From Nocardioides dokdonensis FR1436 (GTDB lineage Bacteria > Actinomycetota > Actinomycetes > Propionibacteriales > Nocardioidaceae): 64,000 nt of DNA. The position numbers and the translations under genes are program-made. Below, in pieces: positions 17,203 to 26,119 of this stretch; positions within the stretch are counted from its first letter, which is position 1; each line of letters begins with the position of its first letter. The stretch lies in contig NZ_CP015079.1 of the NCBI RefSeq assembly GCF_001653335.1, forward strand, positions 1,302,001 through 1,366,000, read 5' to 3'. Below the pieces are notes generated by a model. The model searched no databases and was not told where the DNA came from. It saw only the letters and a list, made by a program, of their open reading frames with translations.

Positions 17203-18219
17203 TCAGATGGGTCGATCCCTGCGGTTGCGCGGGTCGATCACGTCCATGATCCGCTCGAGGTCCTCCATCGAGGCGAACTCCACGGTGATCTTGCCCTTGC
17301 TGCGGCCCATGTCCACCTTGACCCGTGTCTCCAGGCGCTCAGCGAGCCGCTCCCCCAGCTCGGAGAGCCCCGGCGCCGGGGTCCGCGGGCGCTTGGTGCG
17401 GGGACCGGGGCCCCCGTGGGTGCCAACGGACACGATCTCCTCGAGTCCGCGCACGCTGATGCCCTCGGCCACCACGCGCTGAGCCAACCGGTCCTGCAGC
17501 TCGGCGTCGTCGACCGCGAGGAGGCTCCGGGCGTGTCCCGCCGACAGCACACCGGCAGCCACGCGACGCTGCACAGCGGGGCTGAGGCGGAGCAGGCGGA
17601 GCGTGTTCGAGATCTGCGGGCGTGAACGGCCGATGCGCTGCGCCAGCTCGTCGTGCGTGCACTCGAAGTCCTCGAGCAGCTGCGCGTACGCCGAGGCCTC
17701 CTCCAACGGGTTGAGCTGGGAGCGGTGCAGGTTCTCCAGCAGCGCGTCGCGCAGCATGTCGGTGTCGTCGGTCTCGCGCACGATCGCCGGGATCGCCGTC
17801 AGGCCCGCCTGCTGGCAGGCGCGCCACCGGCGCTCGCCCATCACCAGCTCGAAGCTCTCCGGCCCCGAGCGGCGCACCACGATCGGCTGCAGCAGCCCGA
17901 CCTCCCGCACGGAGTGCACGAGCTCGGCCATCGCGTCCTCGTCGAACACCTGACGTGGTTGCGCCCGGTTCGGCACGATCTGCTCGATCGGCACCTCGCT
18001 GAACCACGCCCCGGGGACGGGGGCGAGTCCGTGGACGTCGGCGCCAGGACCGGTCGTCGCGCCGACCCCGTCCACCGACGTCGGCCCCGGGCCGTCCAGC
18101 GGACCGGGCCCATCGAACGCGTCGTCCCGCTGCCCCTCCACCGGGGGAGGGGACGTCGGGATCAATGAGCCCAGGCCGCGACCCAAGCCGCGTCGTGGCG
18201 CAGGACGGGGTGCGTTCAC
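17203..18219 (-). CDS. parB: Chromosome partitioning protein ParB
   Basis: 338 residues. ParB is a CTP-dependent clamp that loads at parS and helps segregate the origin. The N-terminal [10 protein letters not shown] box that contacts ParA, the CTP-binding [12 protein letters not shown] motif, and the helix-turn-helix around [17 protein letters not shown] are visible, with a C-terminal dimerisation region ending near RRDRPI. GTG 18219 overlaps the parA stop by 4 nt, so the two genes are coupled. Two perfect parS sites lie at 19177 and 20080. Confidence 0.95.
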   Translation of the reverse strand: MNAPRPAPRRGLGRGLGSLIPTSPPPVEGQRDDAFDGPGPLDGPGPTSVDGVGATTGPGADVHGLAPVPGAWFSEVPIEQIVPNRAQPRQVFDEDAMAELVHSVREVGLLQPIVVRRSGPESFELVMGERRWRACQQAGLTAIPAIVRETDDTDMLRDALLENLHRSQLNPLEEASAYAQLLEDFECTHDELAQRIGRSRPQISNTLRLLRLSPAVQRRVAAGVLSAGHARSLLAVDDAELQDRLAQRVVAEGISVRGLEEIVSVGTHGGPGPRTKRPRTPAPGLSELGERLAERLETRVKVDMGRSKGKITVEFASMEDLERIMDVIDPRNRRDRPI

Positions 18220-19208
18220 AGCGTGACTCCTCGGGTGGTGATCTCGCGGGCGGCCTCCAGGTACGACAGGGCACCCGGCGAACCGGGATCGTAGGTCATC
18301 ACCGTCTGTGCGTACGACGGCGCCTCGGAGACCCGCACCGAGCGCGGGATGAAGGTGCGCAGTACCTGGTCGCCGAAGTGCTCGCGCACCTCGTCCGCCA
18401 CGCCGGCGGCCAAGCGCGTGCGCCCGTCGTACATCGTGATCAGGATCGTGGAGACCGCCAGGTCGGGGTTGAGGTGCTTGCGCACCATGTCCACGGTCTC
18501 GAGCAGCTGTCCCAGCCCCTCCAACGCGTAGTACTCGGCCTGGATCGGGATCATCATCTCCTCGCCGGCCACCAGGGCGTTCAGCGTGAGCAGCCCCAGC
18601 GACGGGGGACAGTCCACGAGGACGTAGTCGAAGCGGTCGTCCCCCACGTCGGTGGCCGACCCGACCCACGGGTGCGCGTGGATCGCCTTGCGCAACCGTC
18701 CCTCGCGCGCGACGACGCTGACCAGCTCGATCTCGGCACCGGCCAGGTCGATGGTGGCGGGGACCACCCACAGGTTCTCGACCTCGGGACAGACGCTGAT
18801 GACGTCCTGGAGCGGGGAGCCGTCCACCAGTGCGTCGTAGGTGCTGGGCACCCCGCGTCGGTGCTCGACGTTGAGCGCCGTCGACGCGTTGCCCTGGGGG
18901 TCCAGGTCGATCACCAGGACCCGCTGACCCAGCTGGGCCAGGGCAGCCGCCAGGTTCACCGTGCTCGTGGTCTTGCCGACACCGCCCTTCTGGTTGGCGA
19001 CCACCATGATCCGCGTCGTGCGCGGGCGAGGTGCCGGCGGCATCGACCGAGACCGCTGGCGCACGGACAGGCTGTGCTCCGCGGCCCGCGCCAGGGGAGT
19101 GGCGTCGTCGGCAAGTGCCGACGGAGCGTCGGCGAGGTCGCCGGCGGTCCGCACGCGGTACGGCGTGCTGGAGCCGGTTTCACGTGAAACATCGTCGTGG
19201 GCGGCCAT
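18216..19208 (-). CDS. parA: Chromosome partitioning ATPase ParA (Soj)
   Basis: 330 residues. A deviant Walker A ATPase: [20 protein letters not shown] near residue 70, with DLDPQGNAS and [14 protein letters not shown] downstream. It drives origin segregation with ParB. An N-terminal extension of about 60 residues precedes the ATPase core and contains VSRET, encoded by an in-gene parS site. ATG 19208 is preferred over an in-frame codon at 19250 because AGGAGGG lies immediately upstream. Confidence 0.95.
   Translation of the reverse strand: MAAHDDVSRETGSSTPYRVRTAGDLADAPSALADDATPLARAAEHSLSVRQRSRSMPPAPRPRTTRIMVVANQKGGVGKTTSTVNLAAALAQLGQRVLVIDLDPQGNASTALNVEHRRGVPSTYDALVDGSPLQDVISVCPEVENLWVVPATIDLAGAEIELVSVVAREGRLRKAIHAHPWVGSATDVGDDRFDYVLVDCPPSLGLLTLNALVAGEEMMIPIQAEYYALEGLGQLLETVDMVRKHLNPDLAVSTILITMYDGRTRLAAGVADEVREHFGDQVLRTFIPRSVRVSEAPSYAQTVMTYDPGSPGALSYLEAAREITTRGVTL
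19177..19190. promoter_or_regulatory. parS site 1
   Basis: GTTTCACGTGAAAC, a perfect 14-bp palindrome and the core of the ParB-binding consensus, lies inside the 5' end of parA. Confidence 0.93.
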
Positions 19209-19237
19209 CGGCCCTCCTGTGGAGAAAGTTCGAAATC

Positions 19238-19280
19238 TGTGGACAACCACGCTCAGAGCGCCGTTCTGGCCGGTGGATAA
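19238..19280. promoter_or_regulatory. DnaA-box-like cluster in the parA-rsmG spacer
   Basis: TGTGGACAA (19238-19246) is the exact complement of the DnaA box TTGTCCACA. GGTGGATAA (19272-19280) is the complement of TTATCCACC, one mismatch from TTATCCACA. CTTGTGGAGA follows directly. The rest of the 135-bp spacer holds no gene. Confidence 0.55.
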
Positions 19281-19343
19281 CTTGTGGAGACAGGTCCCGG
19301 TCCGTGCGTCGCCGCGAAGCCCCCACGGTGCGTCGGGTGACCC

Positions 19344-20072
19344 TCAGGCCTGGGGGCGACGACGCCCGGACCGAGGACCCGGACGACGACCGCCGTTGCG
19401 CGACGCTCGACCCGCTGAGGTGCCGGGCGCCGGCGGCCACGATACCGACGAAGGATCCGCCCAGGCCACTCGGAGCACCCAGGTCGGCTCCTCGAGCACC
19501 CCGGCCCCCAGTCGACCGATCTCCGGCTCGGCACAACCCCAGCCGTGGAGGACGCCCCTTGATCGCTCGACCTCGTCGGCCACGGAGGACCCCTTCATCG
19601 CCACCAGGGCGCCGTGCGGGGCCACCAGGGGCATCGACCAGCCCAGCAGTCGCTCCAGCGGCGCCACCGCACGAGAGGTGACCACGTCGAACAGACGCTC
19701 ACCGTGCAGGGCGTCCGCCCGGGCGCGCACGACCTCCACCTGCTCGGTCAGTCCCAGGAGGGCGACCGCCTCGTCGAGGAACGTGGTGCGTCTCAGGAGG
19801 GGCTCCACGAGCGTGACCTGGACGTCGGGGCGCGCCAGCGCCAGCACCAGGCCAGGCAGTCCGGCTCCGGAGCCGATGTCGCACACCCGCGCACCCTCGG
19901 GGATCCACGTCGAGACAGCAGCACTGTTGAGGACGTGCCGGTCCCAGAGCCGGGGGACCTCACGCGGACCGATCAGCCCGCGCTCCACACCGGCGTCGGC
20001 CAGCAGGGCGGCGTACTGCTCGGCGAGCGCCATCCGGGACGACGGGAAAACCCCCCGGGCCACGGCGGGCAC
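19344..20072 (-). CDS. rsmG: 16S rRNA (guanine527-N7)-methyltransferase RsmG (GidB)
   Basis: 242 residues from GTG 20072. The SAM-binding motif DIGSGAGLPGLVLAL lies near residue 67, preceded by the family signature WDRHVLNSAA. The enzyme methylates G527 of 16S rRNA; its loss gives low-level streptomycin resistance in other bacteria. The C-terminal 35 residues are Arg/Gly/Pro-rich. The frame stays open upstream through VSRETPP, encoded by parS site 2, to a CTG at 20120 that overlaps the jag stop, so translation may start there instead. Confidence 0.93.
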   Translation of the reverse strand: MPAVARGVFPSSRMALAEQYAALLADAGVERGLIGPREVPRLWDRHVLNSAAVSTWIPEGARVCDIGSGAGLPGLVLALARPDVQVTLVEPLLRRTTFLDEAVALLGLTEQVEVVRARADALHGERLFDVVTSRAVAPLERLLGWSMPLVAPHGALVAMKGSSVADEVERSRGVLHGWGCAEPEIGRLGAGVLEEPTWVLRVAWADPSSVSWPPAPGTSAGRASRNGGRRPGPRSGRRRPQA

Positions 20073-20079
20073 GGGGGGT

Positions 20080-20093
20080 GTTTCACGTGAAAC
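20080..20093. promoter_or_regulatory. parS site 2
   Basis: A second perfect GTTTCACGTGAAAC palindrome, at the 5' edge of rsmG and about 0.9 kb from site 1. Confidence 0.93.
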
Positions 20094-20112
20094 CGAGCCC
20101 GGGGGCTGCTCG

Positions 20113-20727
20113 TCACTCAGGGAGGATCACCACGAACCGACGCGGCTCGACGCCCTCGGACTCCGAGGCCAGGCCGGCCGCGGCCACGGCGTCGTGGACG
20201 ACCTTGCGCTCGAACGGGCTCATCGGGTCGAGCTCCAGGCGACGCCCGGACTCGCGGACCTCCGCGCACTTCTCGCTGGCCAGCGCCTCGAGCTGGGTGC
20301 GCTTGTCGGCACGGAATCCCGAGATGTCCAGCATCAACCGGGAGCGCTCACCGGTCTCACGGTAGACCGCGAGCCGGGTCAGCTCCTGCAGGGCGTCCAG
20401 CACCTCGCCACGGGGACCCACGAGCTGCAGCAGGTCGGCGCCGACGATCGACACGGCGGCACGGTCGCCCTCGACGTCCATGTCCAGGTCGCCGTCGAAG
20501 TCCGCGATGTCCAGGAGCTCCTCGAGGTAGTCCGCAGCGATGTCACCCTCGTTCTCGAGGCGCTCGAGCCGACCGCTCTCGCTCTCCCGGGCGTTGGCCG
20601 GATCGTCCGTCCCGGCCGCCGGCTGGGCGTCCGTCACGGTCTCGGTCGGGGTCTCGTTCTGGCCGGCGTCGTCAGCCAGGTCCTGGCCGGCGTCGTCGAT
20701 CGATTCTGGGGTCACGTCCTGGGTCAC
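20113..20727 (-). CDS. jag: Jag-type RNA-binding protein (KH and R3H domains)
   Basis: 204 residues. An acidic N-terminal region (about residues 1-60) is followed by a KH-like segment (VGADLLQLVGPRGEVLDALQELTRLAVYRET) and an R3H domain (AEVRESGRRLELDPMSPFERKVVHDAV). Jag/KhpB proteins bind RNA and influence cell elongation in other bacteria. GTG 20727 overlaps the yidC stop (GTGA), which fixes the start although the frame extends further. It is part of the rpmH-rnpA-yidD-yidC-jag-rsmG operon. Confidence 0.88.
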   Translation of the reverse strand: MTQDVTPESIDDAGQDLADDAGQNETPTETVTDAQPAAGTDDPANARESESGRLERLENEGDIAADYLEELLDIADFDGDLDMDVEGDRAAVSIVGADLLQLVGPRGEVLDALQELTRLAVYRETGERSRLMLDISGFRADKRTQLEALASEKCAEVRESGRRLELDPMSPFERKVVHDAVAAAGLASESEGVEPRRFVVILPE

Positions 20728-21728
20728 GAGGAACCTCCGTCGTTGGCGCCCGGCCGCTGGGGACCGGACTGCCGGCGTTGCTGCCGGGTCTGCTTCTTGG
20801 GCTGCTGGCGCGGGGCGGGGCGCTTCTCGACGGGAGCCTCGGTCGGCTCGTCGACGGCGAGCACCACGCCGTGCTTGGCCGCCTTGGCCTTCTCGCGCTC
20901 CTGCTTGGCGTCGAAGGCCGGCGTGCCCGGCGCGGGGTTGTTGCGGATCACGTAGAACTGCTGACCCATGGTCCACAGGTTCGAGGTCGTCCAGTAGAGG
21001 AGGACACCGATCGGGAAGGCCACGCCACCCAGGCCGAAGGCCACGGGGAGCACGTAGAGGAGCAGCTTCTGCTGCTGGGCGTACGGTCCGCTCAGCGCGT
21101 CGGCGGGCATGTTCTTGCTCATCAGCTGGCGCTGGGTGAAGAAGGTGGTCGCGGTCATGGCGAGCACCAGGACCAGGGCCACACCCATCACCCCGAGGTC
21201 GCCGCCGTCGCCGCGCCAGATCCCGTTGTTCCAGAAGGTCTCCGCGAGCGGGACGTGCCCGAACAGCTTGGAGTCACCGAACTGGATGGCCAGCTTCTCG
21301 GTGAGGAACCCGTGGGCGGTCTGGTTCTTGGCCGCCTGGTCGAGCAGGCGGAACAGGGTGAAGAAGATGGGCATCTGCAGCAGCAGCGGCAGGCAGGACG
21401 CGAACGGGTTGGTGCCCGAGTCCTTGTAGAGCTTCATCGTCTCCTGTGCGAGACGTTCCCGGTCGTGCCCGTACTTCTTCTGCAACTCCTTGACCCTGGG
21501 CTGGATCAGCTGCATGTTGCGGCTGGCCTTGATCTGCTTGACGAACAGCGGGATCAGCAGGGCGCGGATGACCACGGTCAGCCCGATGATCGACAGCGCC
21601 CAGGCCGCACCGCCCGCGGGGTCCAGGCCGATGATCGTGAAAAGCTTGTGCCACCCGATGAGGACGGCGGAGATCGCGTAGTACAGCGGGGTCGCGATGA
21701 AGCCGAAGATGTCGCCGATGATGCCCAC
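20724..21728 (-). CDS. yidC: Membrane protein insertase YidC
   Basis: 334 residues. Five hydrophobic segments and the 60KD_IMP signature (KLYKDSGTNPFASCLPLLLQMPIFFTLFRLL) identify the insertase that places proteins in the cytoplasmic membrane. It lacks the large periplasmic domain of proteobacterial YidC, as expected for Gram-positives. The C-terminal 60 residues are basic, Gln/Lys/Arg-rich and cytoplasmic. GTG 21728 starts 3 nt after the yidD stop. Confidence 0.95.
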   Translation of the reverse strand: MGIIGDIFGFIATPLYYAISAVLIGWHKLFTIIGLDPAGGAAWALSIIGLTVVIRALLIPLFVKQIKASRNMQLIQPRVKELQKKYGHDRERLAQETMKLYKDSGTNPFASCLPLLLQMPIFFTLFRLLDQAAKNQTAHGFLTEKLAIQFGDSKLFGHVPLAETFWNNGIWRGDGGDLGVMGVALVLVLAMTATTFFTQRQLMSKNMPADALSGPYAQQQKLLLYVLPVAFGLGGVAFPIGVLLYWTTSNLWTMGQQFYVIRNNPAPGTPAFDAKQEREKAKAAKHGVVLAVDEPTEAPVEKRPAPRQQPKKQTRQQRRQSGPQRPGANDGGSS

Positions 21729-21731
21729 CGA

Positions 21732-22034
21732 TCAGGCTCCTTGCTGGGTCGTGTGCGGGGAGGGTACGGGGCTGCTCTGCGCCTCGGACACGTCCGGGGC
21801 CTCTCGAGGACGAGCATGCCGTCCCGGTGGGACCGGGTCGTAGCCGCCCGCCGCCCAGGGGTGGCAGCGACCGACCCGGCGGGTGCCGAGCCAGACGCCC
21901 CTGAGGCTGCCATGGACCTGCACGGCCTCCAGCGCGTAGGCCGAGCAGGAGGGGTGGTAGCGGCACACCTGGCCGTAGATCGGGCTGACGAAGGTGCGGT
22001 AGAGGCGCAGGAACGCGATCAGGACGTGCTTCAC
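21732..22034 (-). CDS. yidD: Membrane protein insertion efficiency factor YidD
   Basis: 100 residues. The family signature [27 protein letters not shown] with its three cysteines, followed by [18 protein letters not shown], is complete. YidD is a small amphipathic membrane-associated factor that helps YidC. The start GTG 22034 overlaps the rnpA stop by 4 nt. Confidence 0.93.
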   Translation of the reverse strand: MKHVLIAFLRLYRTFVSPIYGQVCRYHPSCSAYALEAVQVHGSLRGVWLGTRRVGRCHPWAAGGYDPVPPGRHARPREAPDVSEAQSSPVPSPHTTQQGA

Positions 22035-22366
22035 GCGCTGACCCTGCCGAGGCACCGCACGAGATCGGCCTCGAGGTCGGCCGACGACGCCTGCGCCGCC
22101 GCCGGCAGCGCGCGCACCACGAGCACAGCAGAGCCCGGGAGCGACCGGAGGTGCTCCCGGGCCAGGTGGCGCAGGCGACGTTTCACGCGGTTGCGGGCGA
22201 CGGCGTTGCCCACGGCCTTGCTGACCACGAACCCCACCCGCAGCCCGCTGTCGTCGTCGACGACCAGCAGGTGCACGACCAGGGTCCGTGACCCCGCGCG
22301 CCGACCGCCCCGCGAAGCGGCCCGGAAGTCCGAGCCGTCACGCAGGCGGTGGGCGAGGGGTAGCAA
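22031..22366 (-). CDS. rnpA: Ribonuclease P protein component
   Basis: 111 residues. The protein cofactor of RNase P, which removes 5' leaders from tRNA precursors. The RNR motif is visible as [21 protein letters not shown], with the N-terminal [14 protein letters not shown] and a hydrophobic strand VGFVVSKA typical of the family. It lies 18 nt downstream of rpmH and is translationally coupled to yidD. Confidence 0.94.
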   Translation of the reverse strand: MLPLAHRLRDGSDFRAASRGGRRAGSRTLVVHLLVVDDDSGLRVGFVVSKAVGNAVARNRVKRRLRHLAREHLRSLPGSAVLVVRALPAAAQASSADLEADLVRCLGRVSA

Positions 22367-22384
22367 CGGCCGGGAGCGCCTCGC

Positions 22385-22522
22385 TCAGACCGAGATGCTC
22401 TTGCGACCCTTGCGGCGGCGCGAGCTCAGGATGGCGCGGCCGGCGCGGGTGCGCATGCGCAGTCGGAACCCGTGCACCTTGTGGCGACGGCGGTTGTTCG
22501 GCTGGTACGTACGCTTGCTCAC
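22385..22522 (-). CDS. rpmH: 50S ribosomal protein L34
   Basis: 45 residues. [18 protein letters not shown] and the basic C-terminus [18 protein letters not shown] are the complete L34 signature. The start GTG 22522 is chosen because the conserved sequence begins there. It is the first gene of the minus-strand operon that runs away from oriC. Confidence 0.96.
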   Translation of the reverse strand: MSKRTYQPNNRRRHKVHGFRLRMRTRAGRAILSSRRRKGRKSISV

Positions 22523-22796
22523 GGCAGGGTTCTCTTTCGCTGGACGTCTGTGCAGTCTCGCCCCAGATCGCGCCGGGGTCTCGCCCCGACTGCGGTCGGG
22601 CAGTACCCGTGCGCGGACGCACGGTCGATGTCGCCTTTCGGCTGGCACCGCTCGCCCATGATGACGGCCCCGCGGAGAGCGGGAATCGTCATGGACATGC
22701 GGCCCCGGTCGACCTCGGGTGACCGCCCAACGGTACGCGGGGGAGAACAGCAGGGTCAAACCGGCGCGTACGCCCTGTGGAGGACGGCCTGGAACC

Positions 22797-22805
22797 TGTG
22801 GACAA
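22797..22805 (-). promoter_or_regulatory. DnaA box upstream of dnaA
   Basis: TGTGGACAA on the plus strand is the exact complement of TTGTCCACA, the actinobacterial DnaA box, and lies 267 bp before the dnaA start. It may serve autoregulation. Confidence 0.7.
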
Positions 22806-23013
22806 CGCCTTGCTGGTCAGCCTGCCAGCGGGTTACGTTCGAGGTCACCGAAGGTCGTCGCGACGGGGCCCGCTCCGGGCCGGAGCATCGGCCCCCGGCG
22901 CACGCTCGGGACCAGCGGAACCGCGGCTGACCTGCAGGGACGTGTCCCTTCGGCGGTTGCGACCGATGCGCACGAACCAGGTGGGGCGAGCACTGCCCGC
23001 ATCACCCACAGCC

Positions 23014-23034
23014 TGTGGAAAAGCTTGTGGAACA
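23014..23034 (-). promoter_or_regulatory. Paired near-consensus DnaA boxes before dnaA
   Basis: TGTGGAAAA (23014-23022) and TGTGGAACA (23026-23034) are spaced 12 bp apart in the dnaA leader, 37 bp before the start codon. Each differs from the consensus complement at one or two positions. Confidence 0.5.
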
Positions 23035-23071
23035 AAGGCCGCACCAGGCCGGACGAGGCAGGAGATCCACC

Positions 23072-24535
23072 GTGGAGGACATCAGCTCTGAGCTCGCGAA
23101 CGCGTGGGCCAGTGTGCTCGAGGACCTGCAGCCCAACCAGCGTGCCTGGCTCCGAGCCAGCGAGCCGGTGACCCTGCACGGCAACACCGCGATCGTCGCG
23201 GTCGCCAACGACTTCACCCGCAACCAGCTCGAGGGTCGCCTGCGAGGCCAGCTCGAGGACGCCCTGACCGTGCGCTTCGGCCGGGAGATCCGGATCGCGG
23301 TGACCGTGAACCCCGACCTCGAGGACACCGCCACCGACGAGCAGCCGTCCCCCGCGGAGGTCGAGGAAAGTCCATATGTCGACATAACGACTCGCCGAGA
23401 CGAGCTGCCCGACCCCCCTCGCGCCGACCGGTTGAGCCCGAACCCGCCGCCGGTGCCGGATCCGCGGCCCTCCCAGGCAGGCGCCCCGAGCGCCCTCGAG
23501 GCCCGGCTCAACCCGAAGTACACCTTCGAGACCTTCGTCATCGGATCGTCCAACCGGTTCCCGCACGCCGCCGCCGTCGCCGTCGCGGAGGCCCCCGGCA
23601 AGGCGTACAACCCCCTGCTCGTCTACGGCGAGTCCGGGCTGGGCAAGACCCACCTCCTGCACGCCATCGGCCACTACGTGCGCTCCCTCTACAACGGCGC
23701 CAAGGTGCGCTACGTGTCGAGCGAGGAGTTCACCAACGAGTTCATCAACGCGATCCGCGACGACCGGCAGGACCGGTTCAAGCGGCGCTACCGCGACGTC
23801 GACGTGCTCCTGATCGACGACATCCAGTTCCTGGAGGGCAAGACCCAGACCCAGGAGGAGTTCTTCCACACCTTCAACACGCTCCACAACGCGAACAAGC
23901 AGATCGTGCTGACCTCGGACCGGCCGCCGAAGCGGCTCGAGGCCCTCGAGGACCGGTTGCGCAACCGGTTCGAGTGGGGCCTGATCACCGACGTGCAGCC
24001 GCCGGACCTGGAGACCCGCATCGCGATCCTGCGCAAGAAGGCGGCCATGGACCGCCTGACCGCGCCGCCGGACGTCCTGGAGTTCATCGCCTCGAAGATC
24101 CAGACCAACATCCGGGAGCTGGAGGGGGCGCTGATCCGGGTCACGGCCTTCGCGAACCTCAACCGCCAGGAGGTCGACATGACCCTGGCCGAGATCGTGC
24201 TGAAGGACCTGATCCCCGAGGGCGGCGAGCCGGAGATCACCGCGGGGCTCATCATCGCCCAGACCGCGGCGTACTTCGGGCTGGCCATCGACGAGCTCAC
24301 AGGTCCCAGCCGCGGGCGGCACCTGGTGATGGCCCGCCAGATCGCCATGTACCTGTGCCGCGAGCTGACGGCCCTGTCGCTGCCCAAGATCGGGGCCCAG
24401 TTCGGCAACCGCGACCACACCACCGTCATGTACGCCGATCGCAAGATCAACCAGCTGCTCGCCGAGCGTCGCGCGGTCTTCAACCAGGTCAGCGAGCTGA
24501 CGAACCGGGTCAAGCTGCAGGCCCGCCAGGGCTGA
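23072..24535 (+). CDS. dnaA: Chromosomal replication initiator protein DnaA
   Basis: 487 residues. Domain I (about 1-75), a Pro-rich domain II, the AAA+ domain III with Walker A GESGLGKT at residues 186-193 and Walker B LLIDDIQF, and domain IV with the DnaA-box-binding signature [16 protein letters not shown] are all present. It opens oriC and loads the helicase. GTG 23072 is chosen because AGGAG precedes it at a good distance; an ATG 19 codons upstream falls within the DnaA-box pair. Domain II contains an unusually AT-rich palindrome (23375-23386). Confidence 0.97.
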   Translation: MEDISSELANAWASVLEDLQPNQRAWLRASEPVTLHGNTAIVAVANDFTRNQLEGRLRGQLEDALTVRFGREIRIAVTVNPDLEDTATDEQPSPAEVEESPYVDITTRRDELPDPPRADRLSPNPPPVPDPRPSQAGAPSALEARLNPKYTFETFVIGSSNRFPHAAAVAVAEAPGKAYNPLLVYGESGLGKTHLLHAIGHYVRSLYNGAKVRYVSSEEFTNEFINAIRDDRQDRFKRRYRDVDVLLIDDIQFLEGKTQTQEEFFHTFNTLHNANKQIVLTSDRPPKRLEALEDRLRNRFEWGLITDVQPPDLETRIAILRKKAAMDRLTAPPDVLEFIASKIQTNIRELEGALIRVTAFANLNRQEVDMTLAEIVLKDLIPEGGEPEITAGLIIAQTAAYFGLAIDELTGPSRGRHLVMARQIAMYLCRELTALSLPKIGAQFGNRDHTTVMYADRKINQLLAERRAVFNQVSELTNRVKLQARQG

Positions 24536-24542
24536 GGTCCCC

Positions 24543-24575
24543 GCAGCGCACCGGTCCGCGGAACCGGTGCGCTGC
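24543..24575 (+). terminator. dnaA terminator hairpin
   Basis: GCAGCGCACCGGT (24543-24555) pairs perfectly with ACCGGTGCGCTGC (24563-24575) across a 7-nt loop, 8 nt after the dnaA stop. A T-run is absent. Confidence 0.6.
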
Positions 24576-24692
24576 CTGTGGAGCAACCGGTCCCCGAGGT
24601 ACGAACTACACGGGGAGGATCTGTGGAACCACAAGGGACGACCGGTTTCGGCACCGGTTCGCTGCACACCCCGACGCCGCTCGTCCGGATCC

Positions 24693-24715
24693 TCGTCCAC
24701 AGGGGCTGTGGACAA
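24693..24715. promoter_or_regulatory. Inverted pair of DnaA boxes in oriC
   Basis: TCGTCCACA (24693-24701, one mismatch) faces TGTGGACAA (24707-24715, exact) across 5 bp. Weaker sites TGTGGAGCA (24577) and TGTGGAACC (24622) lie upstream. Confidence 0.7.
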
Positions 24716-24934
24716 CGATCGAGCGTGCTGACCTGCACCGATCGTGTCTCTCCACAGAGTGCACCGCTGCTATGACTACGACTCACCTGTCACCAAGTCA
24801 GATCACTCGTCAACATCTGTTCGGCCCCTCCCCTGGGGAAAACCGCCCGGACCTGCCGACCGGGACACCCTCGTGGCAGGATCTGTCTCCCACCGCCCGC
24901 TGACCGCGCCCGACTCGAAGAAGGACTCCCCACC

Positions 24935-26074
24935 GTGAAGTTCCGCGTCGAACGTGACGTGCTCGCCGACGCCGTCGCGTGGGCAGCCCGCAGCCTCCCG
25001 GTCCGCCCGAGCGTCCCGGTGCTCGCCGGACTCCTCGTGGAGGCCACCGACCAGGGACTCCTGCTGTCCACCTTCGACTACGAGACGTCGGCGCGGGCGA
25101 CCCTGCCGGCCGAGGTCTCCGGTGAAGGACGAGCCCTGGTCAGCGGCCGGCTGCTCGCCGACATCTGCCGCAGCCTGCCCGCCAAGCCGGTCGAGATGGT
25201 GCTCGACGGCACCCGGGTCTCGCTGACCTGTGGTTCGGCCCGGTTCAGCCTGCAGACCATGCCGGTGCAGGACTACCCGGCGCTCCCGGAGATGCCGATG
25301 GCCACCGGCACCGTGCAGAGCGACCTGTTCGCCCACGCCGTCGCCCAGGCCGTCACCGCCGCCGGTCGCGACGACATGCTGCCCGTGCTGACCGGCGTCC
25401 GCATCGAGATCGACGGTTCGTCGATCTCGCTGCTGGCCACCGACCGCTTCCGGCTCTCGCAGCGCGAGCTCGGCTGGGACCCGCGCACGCCGGACGAGAC
25501 GGTCGCAGCGCTGGTGCCCGCGAAGGTGCTGGGCGAGACCGCCAAGTCCCTCACCGCGGGCAGCGAGATCGTCATCGCCCTGGCCGCCACCGGGTCGGGC
25601 GAGGGCATCATCGGCTTCGAGGGTGCGGCCGGCGGCGGCGTGCGACGTACGACGACCCGGTTGCTCGACGGTGAGTTCCCCAAGGTCCGCAGCCTCTTCC
25701 CCAGCGAGCACCTGACCGTGGCGAAGGTCGACAAGGCCGCGCTCATCGAGTCCGTCAAGCGCGTCTCGCTGGTGGCCGAGCGCAACACCGCCGTCCAGCT
25801 CGCCTTCAGCGACGGCGTGCTCACCCTCGACGCGGGCTCGGGGGACGAGGCCCAGGCCTCCGAGTCGATCCCGGCCGACGTCGAGGGCGAGGACCTCACG
25901 ACCGGCTTCAACCCCCAGTTCCTCCTCGACGGCCTGACCGCCATCGACGAGTCGGTCGTCGAGCTCGCCTTCACCCAGGCCTCCAAGCCCGTGGTGATCA
26001 GCGGCTCCCCGGCGGAGGGCGGATCCGACCCCGGGTTCCGCTACCTGCTGATGCCGCGGCGCCTGCTCTCCTGA
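24935..26074 (+). CDS. dnaN: DNA polymerase III beta subunit (sliding clamp)
   Basis: 379 residues, the normal length for three clamp domains. The N-terminus KFRVERDVLADAVAWAARSLPVRPSVPVLAGLL and the C-terminus FRYLLMPRRLLS are typical of actinobacterial DnaN. The ring tethers the replicative polymerase to DNA. It starts at GTG 24935; the upstream sequence GAAGAAGGACT gives a moderate ribosome binding site. Confidence 0.96.
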   Translation: MKFRVERDVLADAVAWAARSLPVRPSVPVLAGLLVEATDQGLLLSTFDYETSARATLPAEVSGEGRALVSGRLLADICRSLPAKPVEMVLDGTRVSLTCGSARFSLQTMPVQDYPALPEMPMATGTVQSDLFAHAVAQAVTAAGRDDMLPVLTGVRIEIDGSSISLLATDRFRLSQRELGWDPRTPDETVAALVPAKVLGETAKSLTAGSEIVIALAATGSGEGIIGFEGAAGGGVRRTTTRLLDGEFPKVRSLFPSEHLTVAKVDKAALIESVKRVSLVAERNTAVQLAFSDGVLTLDAGSGDEAQASESIPADVEGEDLTTGFNPQFLLDGLTAIDESVVELAFTQASKPVVISGSPAEGGSDPGFRYLLMPRRLLS

Positions 26075-26119
26075 GCACCCGCACCCCTGGCAGACCGGCC
26101 CCACAGCAAGGAGCGCACC

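Larger units (their letters stand above)
22523..23071. other. rpmH-dnaA spacer: divergent promoters and origin-proximal DnaA boxes
   Basis: No gene is supported in these 549 bp; the open frames seen are unlike any protein. The left half should hold the rpmH leader and promoter. The right half should hold the dnaA promoter and the DnaA boxes listed separately. Several GC-rich inverted repeats occur near 22560-22620. Confidence 0.6.
24536..24934. other. oriC region (dnaA-dnaN spacer)
   Basis: 399 bp without a gene. It contains one exact DnaA box, a one-mismatch box and several weaker TGTGGA-type sites in both orientations. A relatively AT-rich stretch at about 24765-24825 could unwind. Position between dnaA and dnaN matches mapped origins of Streptomyces and Mycobacterium; the assignment here is by analogy. 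Confidence 0.75.
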
